This document shows positions 7,108-15,587 of a DNA stretch of 64,000 bases, piece after piece. The stretch lies in NCBI GenBank assembly GCA_963704025.1, contig CAVPGP010000001.1, positions 434,001 through 498,000 of the forward strand. Direction: 5' to 3'. Below the pieces are notes generated by a model. That model had not been told where the DNA came from, searched no databases, and was given only the letters and a program-made list of their open reading frames with translations. This DNA comes from CAVPGP01 sp963704025. GTDB lineage: Bacteria > Actinomycetota > Thermoleophilia > Gaiellales > Gaiellaceae. The translations under genes and the position numbers were made by a program. Numbering within the stretch: position 1 is the first letter of the stretch; every line of letters begins with the position of its first letter.

Positions 7108-8451
7108 TCAGGGCTCCGTGTGGACGATCACATCCGCGATCTCCGGCGCCTCCCGCCGGATCCGCTCCTCGATCTCGCTCGCCCGGGCATGCGCCTCGGA
7201 AAGCGTCGCCGCCGGGTCGAGCCCGAGCGTCAGGAACGCGACGAGGCCCTCGGTCGTCCGCAGGAACCGCACCTCGCGCGGCTCGAGCTCGGTCACCTCG
7301 CGGACGATCCGGGCGATTGTCGACCGGTCGAGCTGCACCTCGTCCGCCTCGGTGGGCTCGGCGAGCGGCTCGAGGTGGGTCTGGACGGCGTCGATCTCCG
7401 GCACGGCCTCGCAGATCGCGCGCTCGACCTGCTCGGCGACCTCGTGCGCGTCCTCGAGCGGCAGCTCCCCCGGCAGCTTCAGGTGCAGGGAGACCTCCGT
7501 GCGGCCGCCGACGTCGACGACGCTCAGGTTGTGGATCTCGCGCACGCTCGGAACCTCGAGCGCGGCCGCGTGGGCCCGCTCCCGGATCGCCGCCTCGTCT
7601 CCGAGCGGCTCCACGTGGACGACGACGTCGGACTCGGGCAGAGCCCTGTGCACGGCGTCCTCGACCGAGTCGGCAGCCGCGTGCCCCTGGCCGACCGCGG
7701 CGCCGGCCGAGACGCCGATCACGACGTCTGCGAAGTGGCGGCCGGCGGCCTGTCGCATCCGCAGCCGCCGCAGGTTCACAGGTGGATCGAGCGCCTCGAT
7801 CGCGAGGCGGGCGGCCTCCTCGGCCTCGGCCGGCGCGCGGTCCATCAGCACGTCCACGTTCCGGCGCATGAGCCGGAACGAGGCGCCGAGGACGAGCACC
7901 GCCACGAAGAGCGCGGCGATCGAGTCCCCGTCGGCCCAGCCGGCCCGGGCCGCGAGCAGACCAAGGAGCACGGCGACGGAGCCGGCGAGATCCGACTCGA
8001 AGTGAAGCGCGTTCGACGCCAGCGCGGCGCTCTCGTAGCGTCGCGCCGCCCGCAGGGTCACGGTCGTACGCGAGATGTCGACGGCGATCACGAGCACGAG
8101 GACCGCGATCGCATACCAGGCCGGGTCGACCTCGGCCGGGCTCGCGCCGGTGAGGCGCTCCACCGCACGGAAGGCGATGAAGAGGCTCGCCAGGGCGAGG
8201 AAGGCCGCCTCGGCGAGCGCGGCGAGGTGCTCGGCCTTCCCGTGCCCGTACTGGTGCCCCGGGTCGGCGGGCCGCGCGGCGACGCCGATCGCGAAGAACG
8301 TCAGGAGCGCCGCAACGAGATCGGTGCCGGAGTGCACCGCCTCGGAGACGAGACCGAGCGAGCCGGTCGCGAGCCCCGTCCCCAGCTTCAGCGCGACGAG
8401 CGACGCGGCCGCGAGCACGGAGACGAGCGCGGTGCGGCGCTGCGGCGACAT
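7108..8451 (-). CDS. Cation diffusion facilitator (CDF) metal exporter with extended C-terminus
   Basis: A 447-residue membrane protein. The N-terminal 200 residues hold about six membrane helices with the metal-binding pairs of the Zn/Fe/Mn CDF family: HSGTD in the second helix, HFESD in the fifth, and GHGKAEHLAAL between. It exports a divalent metal (Zn, Co, Fe or Mn; not distinguishable) by proton antiport. Most CDF proteins have one cytoplasmic regulatory domain of about 80 residues. Here three similar segments follow (about 205-285, 286-365 and 370-447), each ending in a (V/H)-V-H-x-E-P type strand. It sits between hppD and the FAH-family gene on the same strand. Confidence 0.87.
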   Translation of the reverse strand: MSPQRRTALVSVLAAASLVALKLGTGLATGSLGLVSEAVHSGTDLVAALLTFFAIGVAARPADPGHQYGHGKAEHLAALAEAAFLALASLFIAFRAVERLTGASPAEVDPAWYAIAVLVLVIAVDISRTTVTLRAARRYESAALASNALHFESDLAGSVAVLLGLLAARAGWADGDSIAALFVAVLVLGASFRLMRRNVDVLMDRAPAEAEEAARLAIEALDPPVNLRRLRMRQAAGRHFADVVIGVSAGAAVGQGHAAADSVEDAVHRALPESDVVVHVEPLGDEAAIRERAHAAALEVPSVREIHNLSVVDVGGRTEVSLHLKLPGELPLEDAHEVAEQVERAICEAVPEIDAVQTHLEPLAEPTEADEVQLDRSTIARIVREVTELEPREVRFLRTTEGLVAFLTLGLDPAATLSEAHARASEIEERIRREAPEIADVIVHTEP

Positions 8452-8501
8452 GGCCGAAGGCTAGTGCCCTGATGGGCTGGAGTCCTGTGCGGCCGGGCGG
8501 T

Positions 8502-9597
8502 CTAGAGGTTGCCGCGCAGGGCCTGCTCGCGCTCGATCGCCTCGAAGAGCGCCTTGAAGTTGCCGTCGCCGAAGCCGCGCGCGCCGTGGCGCTCGATCAC
8601 CTCGAAGAACAGGGTCGGCCGGTCCTGCGCCGTCTTGGTGAAGATCTGCAGCAGATAGCCGTCGTCGTCGCGGTCGGCGAGGATGCGCAGCCGCTTCAGG
8701 TCGTCCCACGACTCGTCGATCTCGCCGACCCGTTGCGGCGTGATCGTCGTAGTACGACTCGGGGGTCGAGAGGAAGACCACGCCGCGCCGCTGCAGGGCC
8801 TCGACCGTCTCCACGACGTTGGTGCTCGTCATGGCGATGTGCTGCGAGCCGGGCCCGTGGTTGAACTCGAGGTACTCCTCGATCTGGCTCTTCCGCTTTC
8901 CCTCGGCTGGCTCGTTGATCGGGAACTTGATCTTCCCCTGGCCGTCCGTCATCACCTTGGACATCAGCGCCGAGTACTCGGTCGAGATGTCCTCGTCGGA
9001 GAAGTGGAGCATCTCCGTCATCCCGAAGACCCGCTCGTAGAACTCGACCCAGTAATCCATCCGGCCGAGCTCGACGTTGCCGACGATATGGTCGATCGCC
9101 ACGAGCCCGACGTCCTCGACGGCTGCGGCCTCCTGCGCCACGTAGCCCGGGAGGTAGACGCCCTCGTACTGGGCGCGGTTGACGAAGGTGTGGACGACGT
9201 CGCCGTACGTCGCGATGGACGCCAGCTCGACCTTCCCCAACTCGTCCTCGACCCACCTCGGCTCCATGATCCCCCGCGCGCCGCGCTGGACGGCCTGGCG
9301 GTATGCCTCGTTGGCATCCGGGACGCGGAGCGAGATGTCCTTGACGCCGTCGCCGTGCACGTGCTGGAACTCGCCGATCTCCGAGTCGCGGCGTAGCGGG
9401 CTGGTGAGCACGAAGCGGATCTCGTTCTGCTCGAGCACGTAGCTCGCACGGTCGCGCACGCCCGTCTCCGGGCCGGCGTACGCGGTGCGCGCAAAGCCGA
9501 ACGCGTGCTCGTAGAAGTACGCCGCCTGCTTCGCGTTGCCGACCCAGAGCTCGACGTGGTCCCACCCGTCGAGCGGCATGAAGTCGGTGCCGGTCAC
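8502..9597 (-). CDS. hppD: 4-hydroxyphenylpyruvate dioxygenase, frameshifted near the 3' end
   Basis: The product converts 4-hydroxyphenylpyruvate to homogentisate, the step before HmgA. Residues 1-284 are continuous from the GTG at 9597 (overlapping the MFS stop as GTGA). They include DHVELWVGNAKQAAYFY and AIDHIVGNVELGRMDYWVEFYERVFG, with the first two iron-binding histidines. At 8744-8746 the frame breaks: two bases are missing between GAC-G and ATC. The remaining 80 codons, in another frame, are perfect family sequence (ITPQRVGEIDESW...LLQIFTKT...FFEVIERHG...) and carry the third iron ligand Glu and the C-terminal helix. Repaired, it is about 365 residues, normal for HPPD. Unrepaired, the enzyme is dead. 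A sequencing or assembly error is as likely as a real mutation. Confidence 0.85.
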
Positions 9598-11150
9598 GTG
9601 CGGGAGTCTACCGCCGTCGTCGCCGGGGTTCCGGCCGCGGCGTCCGCTGCGGAGACCTCGTCGATCGTGCGGCGCAACGGCACCTCCTTCACGCCCAGCA
9701 CGGCGATCACGAAGACCGCGAACGAGACGACCGCAGACGCCAGGAAGGCCGGATGGAGGGCGTCGGCGAGCCCCACGCGCAGCGATTGCGGCAGCTGGTG
9801 GATGGGGCCCGCCTCGGCGGTGTCCGCGCCCGGCGGCAGCCCGCTGTTGACGATCGCGCCGATCACGGCGACGCCGACCGTAGCGCCGATCTGCCGTGCG
9901 AACTGGCTCAGCGCCGTCGCGGAGCCGATTCGGGGCGACGGCACGGCGTTCTGGACGGAGAGGACGAACACCTGCATCATCGCGCCGATTCCGATCCCGG
10001 CGACGACCATGTTCCGCGCCGCCTCCCGGGTCGTCGTGTGGACGTCCATCCGCCAGAGCAGCAGCATCCCCGCCGTCAGGACGAGCGGCCCCAGCACCGC
10101 GTTCCAGCGGTAATGGCCCGTCCGCGACACGAGCTGGCCGGTGAGGACAGACGTCCCCACTGCAGCGAGCAGCAGCGGCGTCAGCACGACGCTGGACGAC
10201 GTGGCGGACGCCCCGATCACGCCCTGGACGAAGAGCGGGACGTAGGAGATCGTCCCGAACATCGCCATCCCGACGAGGGCCATGCACGCGATGCTCGAGG
10301 CGACGATCGGGTTCCGGAGCACGTCGAAGGGCAGGATCGGCTCCGCCGCTCGGCGCTCGATCAGCGCGAAGAGCCCGAGCAGGACCGCCGCCGAGCCCAG
10401 GGCGAGCAGCACGTGCCTGCTCGTCCAGCCGTAGTCGCGGCCGGCCCAGATCAGCCCCATCAGAAAGGACGCCGTCCCCGCGGCAAGCACGCCCGCGCCG
10501 AGCCAGTCGATCGAGTGCCGCTCCGGCTGCTGCGCGCGACGCGGCATCGTCACCGAGATCACGAGCAGGGCGAGGGCGCCGATCGGCAGGTTGACGAGGA
10601 AGACCCAGCGCCACGTGGTGTTGTCGACGATGAAGCCGCCGATCGCCGGGCCGGCGATCGACGAGGCTGCGAAGACCGCTCCGATCAGGCCCTGCCAGCG
10701 GCCGCGGTCGCGCGGGGGCACGATGTTCCCGATCACGGCGAGCGAGAGCGGGAAGATTCCGCCGGCGCCGATCCCCTGGACGGCGCGGAAGATCACGAGC
10801 TGGGTCATGCTCTGGGCGAGGCCGCACAGCATCGAGCCGATCAGGAAGACGACGATCGCGAAGAGGAAGAGGTTCTTGCGGCCGCGGACGTCGCCGAGCT
10901 TCCCGTACAGCGGCACGGTGATCGTCGACGTGAGCATGTACGCCGTGAAGACCCACGCGTACTGCGTGATCCCGCCGAGGTCGGAGACGATCCGCGGCAG
11001 GGCGGTCGCGACGATGGTCTGGTCGAGCGCCGCGAGCAGCAACGTCACCATCAGCCCCGAGTAGATCGCGAGCGTCCGCCCGATCGAGAAGCGGTAGCCG
11101 AGGGGCGTGCGGGCCAGACGGGCGCGGAGGCTGATCGCGGCGTCACTCAC
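9594..11150 (-). CDS. MFS drug/proton antiporter, DHA2 (EmrB/QacA) type
   Basis: A 518-residue protein with 14 predicted membrane helices. Motif A is GKLGDVRGRKNLF and motif C is GAVFAASSIAGPAIGGFIVD, with LDQTIVATALPRI in helix 1, all typical of the 14-TMS DHA2 family. It probably exports toxic organic compounds through the inner membrane. The start is a GTG that overlaps the end of the EamA transporter by 8 bases, and the stop overlaps the hppD start by 4. The three genes therefore look like one transcript. The substrate cannot be read from sequence. Confidence 0.9.
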   Translation of the reverse strand: MSDAAISLRARLARTPLGYRFSIGRTLAIYSGLMVTLLLAALDQTIVATALPRIVSDLGGITQYAWVFTAYMLTSTITVPLYGKLGDVRGRKNLFLFAIVVFLIGSMLCGLAQSMTQLVIFRAVQGIGAGGIFPLSLAVIGNIVPPRDRGRWQGLIGAVFAASSIAGPAIGGFIVDNTTWRWVFLVNLPIGALALLVISVTMPRRAQQPERHSIDWLGAGVLAAGTASFLMGLIWAGRDYGWTSRHVLLALGSAAVLLGLFALIERRAAEPILPFDVLRNPIVASSIACMALVGMAMFGTISYVPLFVQGVIGASATSSSVVLTPLLLAAVGTSVLTGQLVSRTGHYRWNAVLGPLVLTAGMLLLWRMDVHTTTREAARNMVVAGIGIGAMMQVFVLSVQNAVPSPRIGSATALSQFARQIGATVGVAVIGAIVNSGLPPGADTAEAGPIHQLPQSLRVGLADALHPAFLASAVVSFAVFVIAVLGVKEVPLRRTIDEVSAADAAAGTPATTAVDSRT

Positions 11151-12036
11151 CCGGGACGACCACCTCCCCGCGGCTCCGAGCCCGGGGCGCGAGCAGGATC
11201 CCCGCGGCGATGGCGGCGCCGCCCACGAGCTGCACGGTTGAGAGCGACTCGGAGAGCATCAGGACTGCGAAGAGTGCCGCAAGGAAGAATTGCAGGTTCG
11301 CAAACAGCGACGCCCGGCTCGCCCCGACGGCGTCGATGGCCCGGAACCAGAGCACGTTCGTGAGCACGAGCGGCCCCAGGACCGCGAAGACGAAGCCCAC
11401 CCAGACGAGCTTGTCGTCCGGCCAGGGGTGGCCGATCTGCCGCGCCCCGGCGAGCGCCAGCAGCAGGGTCGTCGGGCCGAGCACCGCGTAGCTGATCCGA
11501 TAGGGGCTGTACAGGCGCATGAGCAGCCCCACCCCGAGGGAGTACGCCGCCCAGGTCGCCGAGCCGACGAGCGCGAGCAGGTCGCCCTTCACGTCCGCGG
11601 ACAGCCCTCCACCCTCGCCGACGGCGACGAGGACGACGCCCGCGAACGAGACGCAGGCGGCGAGGGCGAACCGGCGAGTCAGGTGCTCGATCCCCGTCGC
11701 GGCGGCGATCAGCGCGGTGAAGATCGGCAGCGTGCCGAAGATCAACGCGGTCGTGGTCGCCGTCGTGAAATGCAGCGCGTAGACGAAGCCGATCTGGTTG
11801 AAGAAGAGGAGCACGGCGCAGCCGAGCAGGAGCGGCAGGTCGGCGCGGGCGATCCGCAGCGAGCGCTCTGTGGTCAGGGTGATCGCGGCGAAGATCAGGC
11901 CGGCGACCAGGTAGCGCGAGCTCGAGTACTGGAGCGGCAGCACGCCGTGCTCGAGGATGTACTTCGTGACGGTGAAGTTGAGGGCCCAGAGGACGACCGT
12001 CGTCACGAGCATCGCGTCGGCCGCCGAGCTGTGCAC
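11143..12036 (-). CDS. EamA/DMT-family transporter
   Basis: About 297 residues with ten hydrophobic helices in two EamA repeats (LVTTVVLWALNFTVTKYIL..., then the second copy starting at GDLLALVGSATWAAYSLGVG). Members export or import amino acids, sugars or other metabolites; the substrate here is unknown. I take the GTG at 12036 as start. The longer open frame to 12108 would run into the divergent gene at 12089, and the ATG at 12012 is also possible. The end overlaps the MFS gene. Confidence 0.85.
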   Translation of the reverse strand: MHSSAADAMLVTTVVLWALNFTVTKYILEHGVLPLQYSSSRYLVAGLIFAAITLTTERSLRIARADLPLLLGCAVLLFFNQIGFVYALHFTTATTTALIFGTLPIFTALIAAATGIEHLTRRFALAACVSFAGVVLVAVGEGGGLSADVKGDLLALVGSATWAAYSLGVGLLMRLYSPYRISYAVLGPTTLLLALAGARQIGHPWPDDKLVWVGFVFAVLGPLVLTNVLWFRAIDAVGASRASLFANLQFFLAALFAVLMLSESLSTVQLVGGAAIAAGILLAPRARSRGEVVVPGE

Positions 12037-12088
12037 GGAGCCGAGCCTACTGATGGGCCCTGCTCCGAGACGCGGTAGGCTCAGGCTC

Positions 12089-12373
12089 GTGTCCGGCCGC
12101 GAGCCCACGAAGCACGACGTCGACGCGCTGGTCGGGCCGGCGACGCCGCACTTCGCATACCAGCTGCGGGCACGCGTGCGGGAGCTCGTCGAGGGCCTGC
12201 CGCCGGACCACGAGGTGCGGCGCTACGCGGAAGAGCGGATGGCCCGGCTCGACAATCTCGGTCACGCCTCGTCGAAGGCGGAAGAGGGCGGGCGCGAGCC
12301 GCGCAGCCGGCCTGGCTGGGCGGAGCTGCCGAGCTCCGCGCCGGTCGACGCGCCCCTCCCACACCGCCGATGA
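12089..12373 (+). CDS. Hypothetical protein, 94 residues
   Basis: A small acidic-to-basic protein starting at GTG. The central part (PHFAYQLRARVRELVEGLPPDHEVRRYAEERMARLDNLGHAS) reads as a long amphipathic helix pair. It is followed by a charged, low-complexity tail rich in Ser, Pro and Arg. There is no signal peptide or membrane segment. I do not recognise a family with confidence. It is divergent from the EamA gene (52-base gap) and 37 bases upstream of the FabL-type gene, so it may share that transcript. Confidence 0.6.
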   Translation: MSGREPTKHDVDALVGPATPHFAYQLRARVRELVEGLPPDHEVRRYAEERMARLDNLGHASSKAEEGGREPRSRPGWAELPSSAPVDAPLPHRR

Positions 12374-12410
12374 TCCCGCCGCGCCGATGATCCCGCGTCG
12401 CTGAGCGCAG

Positions 12411-13148
12411 ATGGCCATCGCCAAGGGAACGGTCCTCGTTACGGGCGGGTCGCGCGGGATCGGCAAGGCGATTGCGCTCCGGCTCGCCCGCGACGGCGCG
12501 TCGAGGGTCGCGATCGGCTATCTGCGCAACGACTCCGCCGCGGAGGAGGCGGCCGAGGAGATCCGCGCAGCGGGCGCGGAGCCTGTGCTCGTCCGCGGCA
12601 GCGTCTCGTCGGCGCGCGTTCTCGACGAGGTGCGCGCGCTCGGCCCGCTCACGGCGCTCGTGCACAGTGCGGCAACCGGCGTCATCCGCCCCGCGCTCGA
12701 GGTCGAGGAGAAGCACTGGGACTGGACGCTGAACGCGAACGCGCGCGCGCTGCTTTCGCTCGCCCAGGCGGCCGCGCCGCAGATGGAGCGCGGCTCCTCG
12801 ATCGTGGCGCTCTCGAGCCTCGGCTCGTTCCGCACCCTCGAGAACTACGTTCTCGTCGGCACGTCGAAAGCGGCGCTCGAGTCGCTCGTCCGGTACCTCG
12901 GCGTCGAGCTGGCTCCGCGGGGGATCCGGGTCAACGCCGTCTCCGGCGGGGTGGTCGAGACCGGCGCGCTCGATCACTTCCCGAACCGCGAGGAGATGCT
13001 GCGTGCGGGCCGGGAGCGGACGCCCGCCGGCCGGCTCGTCGAGCCGGACGACCTCGCCGGCGCCGTCGCGTTCCTCTGCTCGGACGACGCGGCGATGATC
13101 TGCGGCCAGACGCTGATCGTCGACGGAGGCTTCTCGTTGCCGGCGTGA
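12411..13148 (+). CDS. fabL: FabL-type enoyl-[acyl-carrier-protein] reductase (SDR)
   Basis: A 245-residue short-chain dehydrogenase with the NADP-binding TGGSRGIG motif (about residues 11-18). The catalytic pair is spaced Tyr-x6-Lys (YVLVGTSK), the spacing of enoyl-ACP reductases, not the Tyr-x3-Lys of ketoreductases. The block GALDHFPNREEML...RTPAGRLVEPDD closely resembles the Bacillus FabL enzyme. It would carry out the last reduction in each round of fatty acid synthesis. The gene ends in a 4-base overlap with the DUF5519 gene that follows. A generic SDR function is the alternative. Confidence 0.78.
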   Translation: MAIAKGTVLVTGGSRGIGKAIALRLARDGASRVAIGYLRNDSAAEEAAEEIRAAGAEPVLVRGSVSSARVLDEVRALGPLTALVHSAATGVIRPALEVEEKHWDWTLNANARALLSLAQAAAPQMERGSSIVALSSLGSFRTLENYVLVGTSKAALESLVRYLGVELAPRGIRVNAVSGGVVETGALDHFPNREEMLRAGRERTPAGRLVEPDDLAGAVAFLCSDDAAMICGQTLIVDGGFSLPA

Positions 13149-13405
13149 TCGACCGGCTGCGCGAGCTGCCCGAGCTGGAGGAGGGCGAGTCGCGCTGGGG
13201 CGGGCCGGCCTTCTTCGCGGGCGGGCGGGAGCTCGTCCACTTCCACGAGGGGATCGTGGAGGTGCGGCTCGGAAGGAAGCTGGTCCGGGAGGCACTGGAG
13301 GACGAGCGCATCTACGCCCGCGCGCGGACGAGCGACTGGATCGTCGTGCCCGAGACCGAGGTGGAGCTGGCCGTCGAGCTCGCCCGCCGGGCCGCGACGG
13401 CCTGA
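13145..13405 (+). CDS. DUF5519-like small protein, paralogue of 5674-6021
   Basis: An 86-residue protein translated from a GTG that overlaps the reductase stop (GTGA). WGGPAFFAGGRELVHFHEG, VRLGRKLVREALEDER and TSDWIVVPETEVELAVELARRA line up with FGGREFRLGRRELGHLHGG, LPFHRALRDML and SGWVSRRIES...VIELFRLSYERA of the gene at 5674. It is shorter at both ends. The function is unknown. Coupling to an enoyl reductase gene may mean a link to fatty acid metabolism, but that is only context. Confidence 0.62.
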   Translation: MIDRLRELPELEEGESRWGGPAFFAGGRELVHFHEGIVEVRLGRKLVREALEDERIYARARTSDWIVVPETEVELAVELARRAATA

Positions 13406-13437
13406 CGGCGAGCACGAGCGCACCGGGCGCCGGCGGC

Positions 13438-14349
13438 TCAGCTCCCGTTGCGTCCCGGCACGAGCCGCCGCAGGACGTCGGAGGCGACGTAGCCGGCGAC
13501 CTTGGGGTTCTCCTGCAGGCGGCGGAGGGAGTACTCGTACCAGCGCTCGCCGAACGGAACGTAGATCCGCAGTCGGTGCCCGTCGCGAACGAGCGCGTCG
13601 CCGAGCTCGGGCCGCACGCCGAGCAGCATCTGGAACTCGTACGTCTCGGGCGGGAGGCCGCGCTCGCGGACGAGGGCCGCCGCCCGGTCGAGCAGCCGGT
13701 CATCGTGCGTCGCGATGCCGACGTACGCGCCCTCGTCGAGCAGCGCCTCTAGCGCCGTCAGGAAGGCGGCGCGTACCGCCTCGGGCTCGCGGTACTGGAT
13801 CTCCGCGGGCTCGACGTAGATCCCCTTGCAAATCCGCGCGTTGTGGATGCCGGCCACGTCGGCGATGGTGCGGCGAAGAGAGGCTTGCAGCACGGGCCCG
13901 ACGTTCCCGTGGCCCTCGCTCCGGAGCTCGCGGTAAACGCGGAGCGTGTCGTCCGTGGTCGACGAGTCCTCCATGTCGATGCGCACGAAGCTGCCCCGCC
14001 GAGCCGCGTCGCGGGCGAGGGCCGCGACGTTCTCCTTCAGCAGCTCGTACGAGAGGGTCAGCCCGAGCGCCGTCGGCTTGACGCTGACGTTGGCGTCGAG
14101 GCCCTCGCGCTCGATCGCCTCGAAGACGTCGTGATAGGCCTGCGTGAAGGCGCGCGCCTCGTCGGCGCTGTGGATCTCCTCGCCGAGGACGTCGATGGTC
14201 GCGAGCTTCCCCTCGCCGTTCAGCGCCCGCACGCTGGCGACGGCGTCGTCCAGGGTCGTGCCGGCGATGTAGCGCGACGAGATTCGCTGGACGACCGAGC
14301 GCGGCATCGCAGGCAGGAGGCGGACGATCGCCTTGTCGAGGAGCGCCAA
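13438..14349 (-). CDS. Proline dehydrogenase (monofunctional PutA/PRODH)
   Basis: A 303-residue FAD-dependent TIM-barrel enzyme that oxidises proline to pyrroline-5-carboxylate at the membrane face. Characteristic blocks are VSVKPTALGLTLSYELL, FVRIDMEDSSTTDDTL (beta-strand with the RIDMED motif), KGIYVEPAEIQYREP, GIATHDD, YEFQMLLGVRPEL and the C-terminal RIYVPFGERWYEYSLRRL that holds proline. There is no P5C dehydrogenase domain. The start is a TTG; no better upstream start is visible before the repeat array that begins about 50 bases away. Confidence 0.9.
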   Translation of the reverse strand: MALLDKAIVRLLPAMPRSVVQRISSRYIAGTTLDDAVASVRALNGEGKLATIDVLGEEIHSADEARAFTQAYHDVFEAIEREGLDANVSVKPTALGLTLSYELLKENVAALARDAARRGSFVRIDMEDSSTTDDTLRVYRELRSEGHGNVGPVLQASLRRTIADVAGIHNARICKGIYVEPAEIQYREPEAVRAAFLTALEALLDEGAYVGIATHDDRLLDRAAALVRERGLPPETYEFQMLLGVRPELGDALVRDGHRLRIYVPFGERWYEYSLRRLQENPKVAGYVASDVLRRLVPGRNGS

Positions 14350-14395
14350 AGCGCCGGGGATTCTATGCGGCGAGGTGTCCGTTTCGACACTACCA

Positions 14396-14580
14396 GGGGA
14401 CAGTCCCCCGTCATGCCCGAAAGGGACACCGCCCGCCGCAAACGGGGACAGTCCCCCGTCATGCCCGAAAAGGACACCGTCCGCCGCAAACGGGGACAGT
14501 CCCCCGTCATGCCCGAAAAGGACACCGCCCGCCGCAAACGGGGACAGTCCCCCGTCATGCCGGAAAGGGACATGTCCAAC
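14396..14580 (-). repeat. Tandem array of four palindromic (REP-like) elements, 48-bp period
   Basis: The palindrome GGGGACAGTCCCC occurs at 14396-14408, 14444-14456, 14492-14504 and 14540-14552, exactly 48 bases apart. Between the cores each unit carries GTCATGCC(C/G)GAAA and GGACACCG blocks. Because 48 is a multiple of three, the array keeps open frames on both strands, but it has no protein signature. It fills the 355-base gap between the proline dehydrogenase and the gene ending at 14705; nothing else is seen there. It belongs to the dispersed family also found at 18.5, 32.5, 46.9, 49.2, 55.6, 58.4 and 62.1 kb, here in reverse orientation. Confidence 0.85.
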
Positions 14581-14704
14581 GGCCGCCCGGCTCGGTTCGA
14601 AGCCAGCCGCTTCGAGGCCGGCCGGTCAGGCTGATCCGAGCGGCGGCGACCGATCCCCGAGCGATCCTGGGACGCACGACCCTGGGGGCGCGCGAACGTC
14701 CGCG

Positions 14705-14998
14705 CTACGACTCGCGCATGAACCCCTGGCGCGCCGCGCTCACGAGCGCGACCGCCTCGGGGAACAGGACCCGCATGGCGTCGCGCAGGGCAATCGCCTG
14801 CTCGTCCGGCGTGCCCGAAACCTCGAGGCGCTTGAGCGCGGAGCCCGTCAACTCGACGGCCGTGTTCAGCGTCAGCGTGGCGAACTGCTCGCGCTGCGCC
14901 TCCTGCACGTTCTCCGCCTGCTGCTCGGCGAACTCGCGCAACCCGCGCATCAGATCCTCGGGATCGCCGCCGAAGGGGAAGTTGAAGCCGCCTTCCAT
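14705..14998 (-). CDS. Hypothetical protein, 97 residues
   Basis: A helix-rich small protein: GDPEDLMRGLREFAEQQAENVQEAQREQFATLTLNTAVELTGSALKRLEV and a C-terminal helix with RVLFPEAVALVSAARQGF. It has no signal peptide or membrane segment. It lies 4 bases downstream of the gene 15003-15563 on the same strand, so the two are probably co-transcribed. No known family is recognised. Confidence 0.6.
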   Translation of the reverse strand: MEGGFNFPFGGDPEDLMRGLREFAEQQAENVQEAQREQFATLTLNTAVELTGSALKRLEVSGTPDEQAIALRDAMRVLFPEAVALVSAARQGFMRES

Positions 14999-15002
14999 CC
15001 CC

Positions 15003-15563
15003 CTAGCGTAGCTGTCCCTTGTAGCCCCGCTCGACGTCCTGGACGAATTCGTCGACAGTGCCGACACCGGCCTTTAGCGCGGCCGAGAACGGAGACGGCC
15101 CCGCCTCGCCGAGCGCCAGCTCGAGCTCCCGGCTCGCCGCGCCGACTCGGTCGAGGAACGCGGGGCTCGCGACCCGCGGCGGAACGCCGATCGCGAGCTC
15201 GAGCGCATGCGCCGCCTCCTCGGCCTGGTCGATCCCTGGTGGGTTCTCCGTCAGACGCAGCGCCCGCAGCTGCTGCCGCAGCTCCTCCAGCTGCCCGCCG
15301 CCTGCGCTCTCCTCGGCCAGCTCGCACATCGCCGCGATCGACGCCGCGTCGCGAACGAGCGAGCGGCTCTCGATCGGACTGCCGTCCTCGTCGAGCGCGA
15401 GCCAGGTGTGCGAGTCCCCGTTTGCGAACGCACACAGGTAGACACGCCGCCCGCCGGCCGGCTCCGCGATGACGACGCCGGCCAGCTCCTCGCCTGCGCC
15501 GCCTTGCCCGGCGGCGAGGGCCGCGATGCGATCCAACTCGGCTGCCAGCGCCACGGTGTCCAT
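15003..15563 (-). CDS. Hypothetical protein, 186 residues
   Basis: Starts at an ATG (15563) 24 bases from the divergent UbiE-type gene. The N-terminal part has an alpha/beta pattern with RRVYLCAFANGDSHTWLALDEDG. A predicted coiled-coil segment (EELRQQLRALRL) follows, and then a helical C-terminal part (SPAFLDRVGAASRELELALGE). The protein is acidic and cytosolic by appearance. No family is recognised. It pairs with the 97-residue gene downstream. Confidence 0.62.
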   Translation of the reverse strand: MDTVALAAELDRIAALAAGQGGAGEELAGVVIAEPAGGRRVYLCAFANGDSHTWLALDEDGSPIESRSLVRDAASIAAMCELAEESAGGGQLEELRQQLRALRLTENPPGIDQAEEAAHALELAIGVPPRVASPAFLDRVGAASRELELALGEAGPSPFSAALKAGVGTVDEFVQDVERGYKGQLR

Positions 15564-15587
15564 CGGGCCATCGTAGACTGGACGCCT

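Noticed and set aside
8735..8750. Programmed frameshift in hppD
   Set aside because: There is no slippery heptamer or downstream structure that stands out, and HPPD is not known to use frameshifting; indel or error is simpler.
8461..10956. 831-codon ORF as one gene
   Set aside because: It joins antisense sequence of the MFS gene with the first 284 residues of HPPD; the homologous parts are better explained by two genes.
14396..14580. Array considered as CRISPR
   Set aside because: The unit is fully repeated with no variable spacers, the core is a palindrome found at other sites, and no cas genes are present.
14333..15472. Plus-strand open frame with a 16-residue repeat (GDSPPSCPK...) over the 48-bp array
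   Set aside because: The frame is open only because the repeat unit is a multiple of three; the rest is antisense of two other genes and no family or start signal fits.
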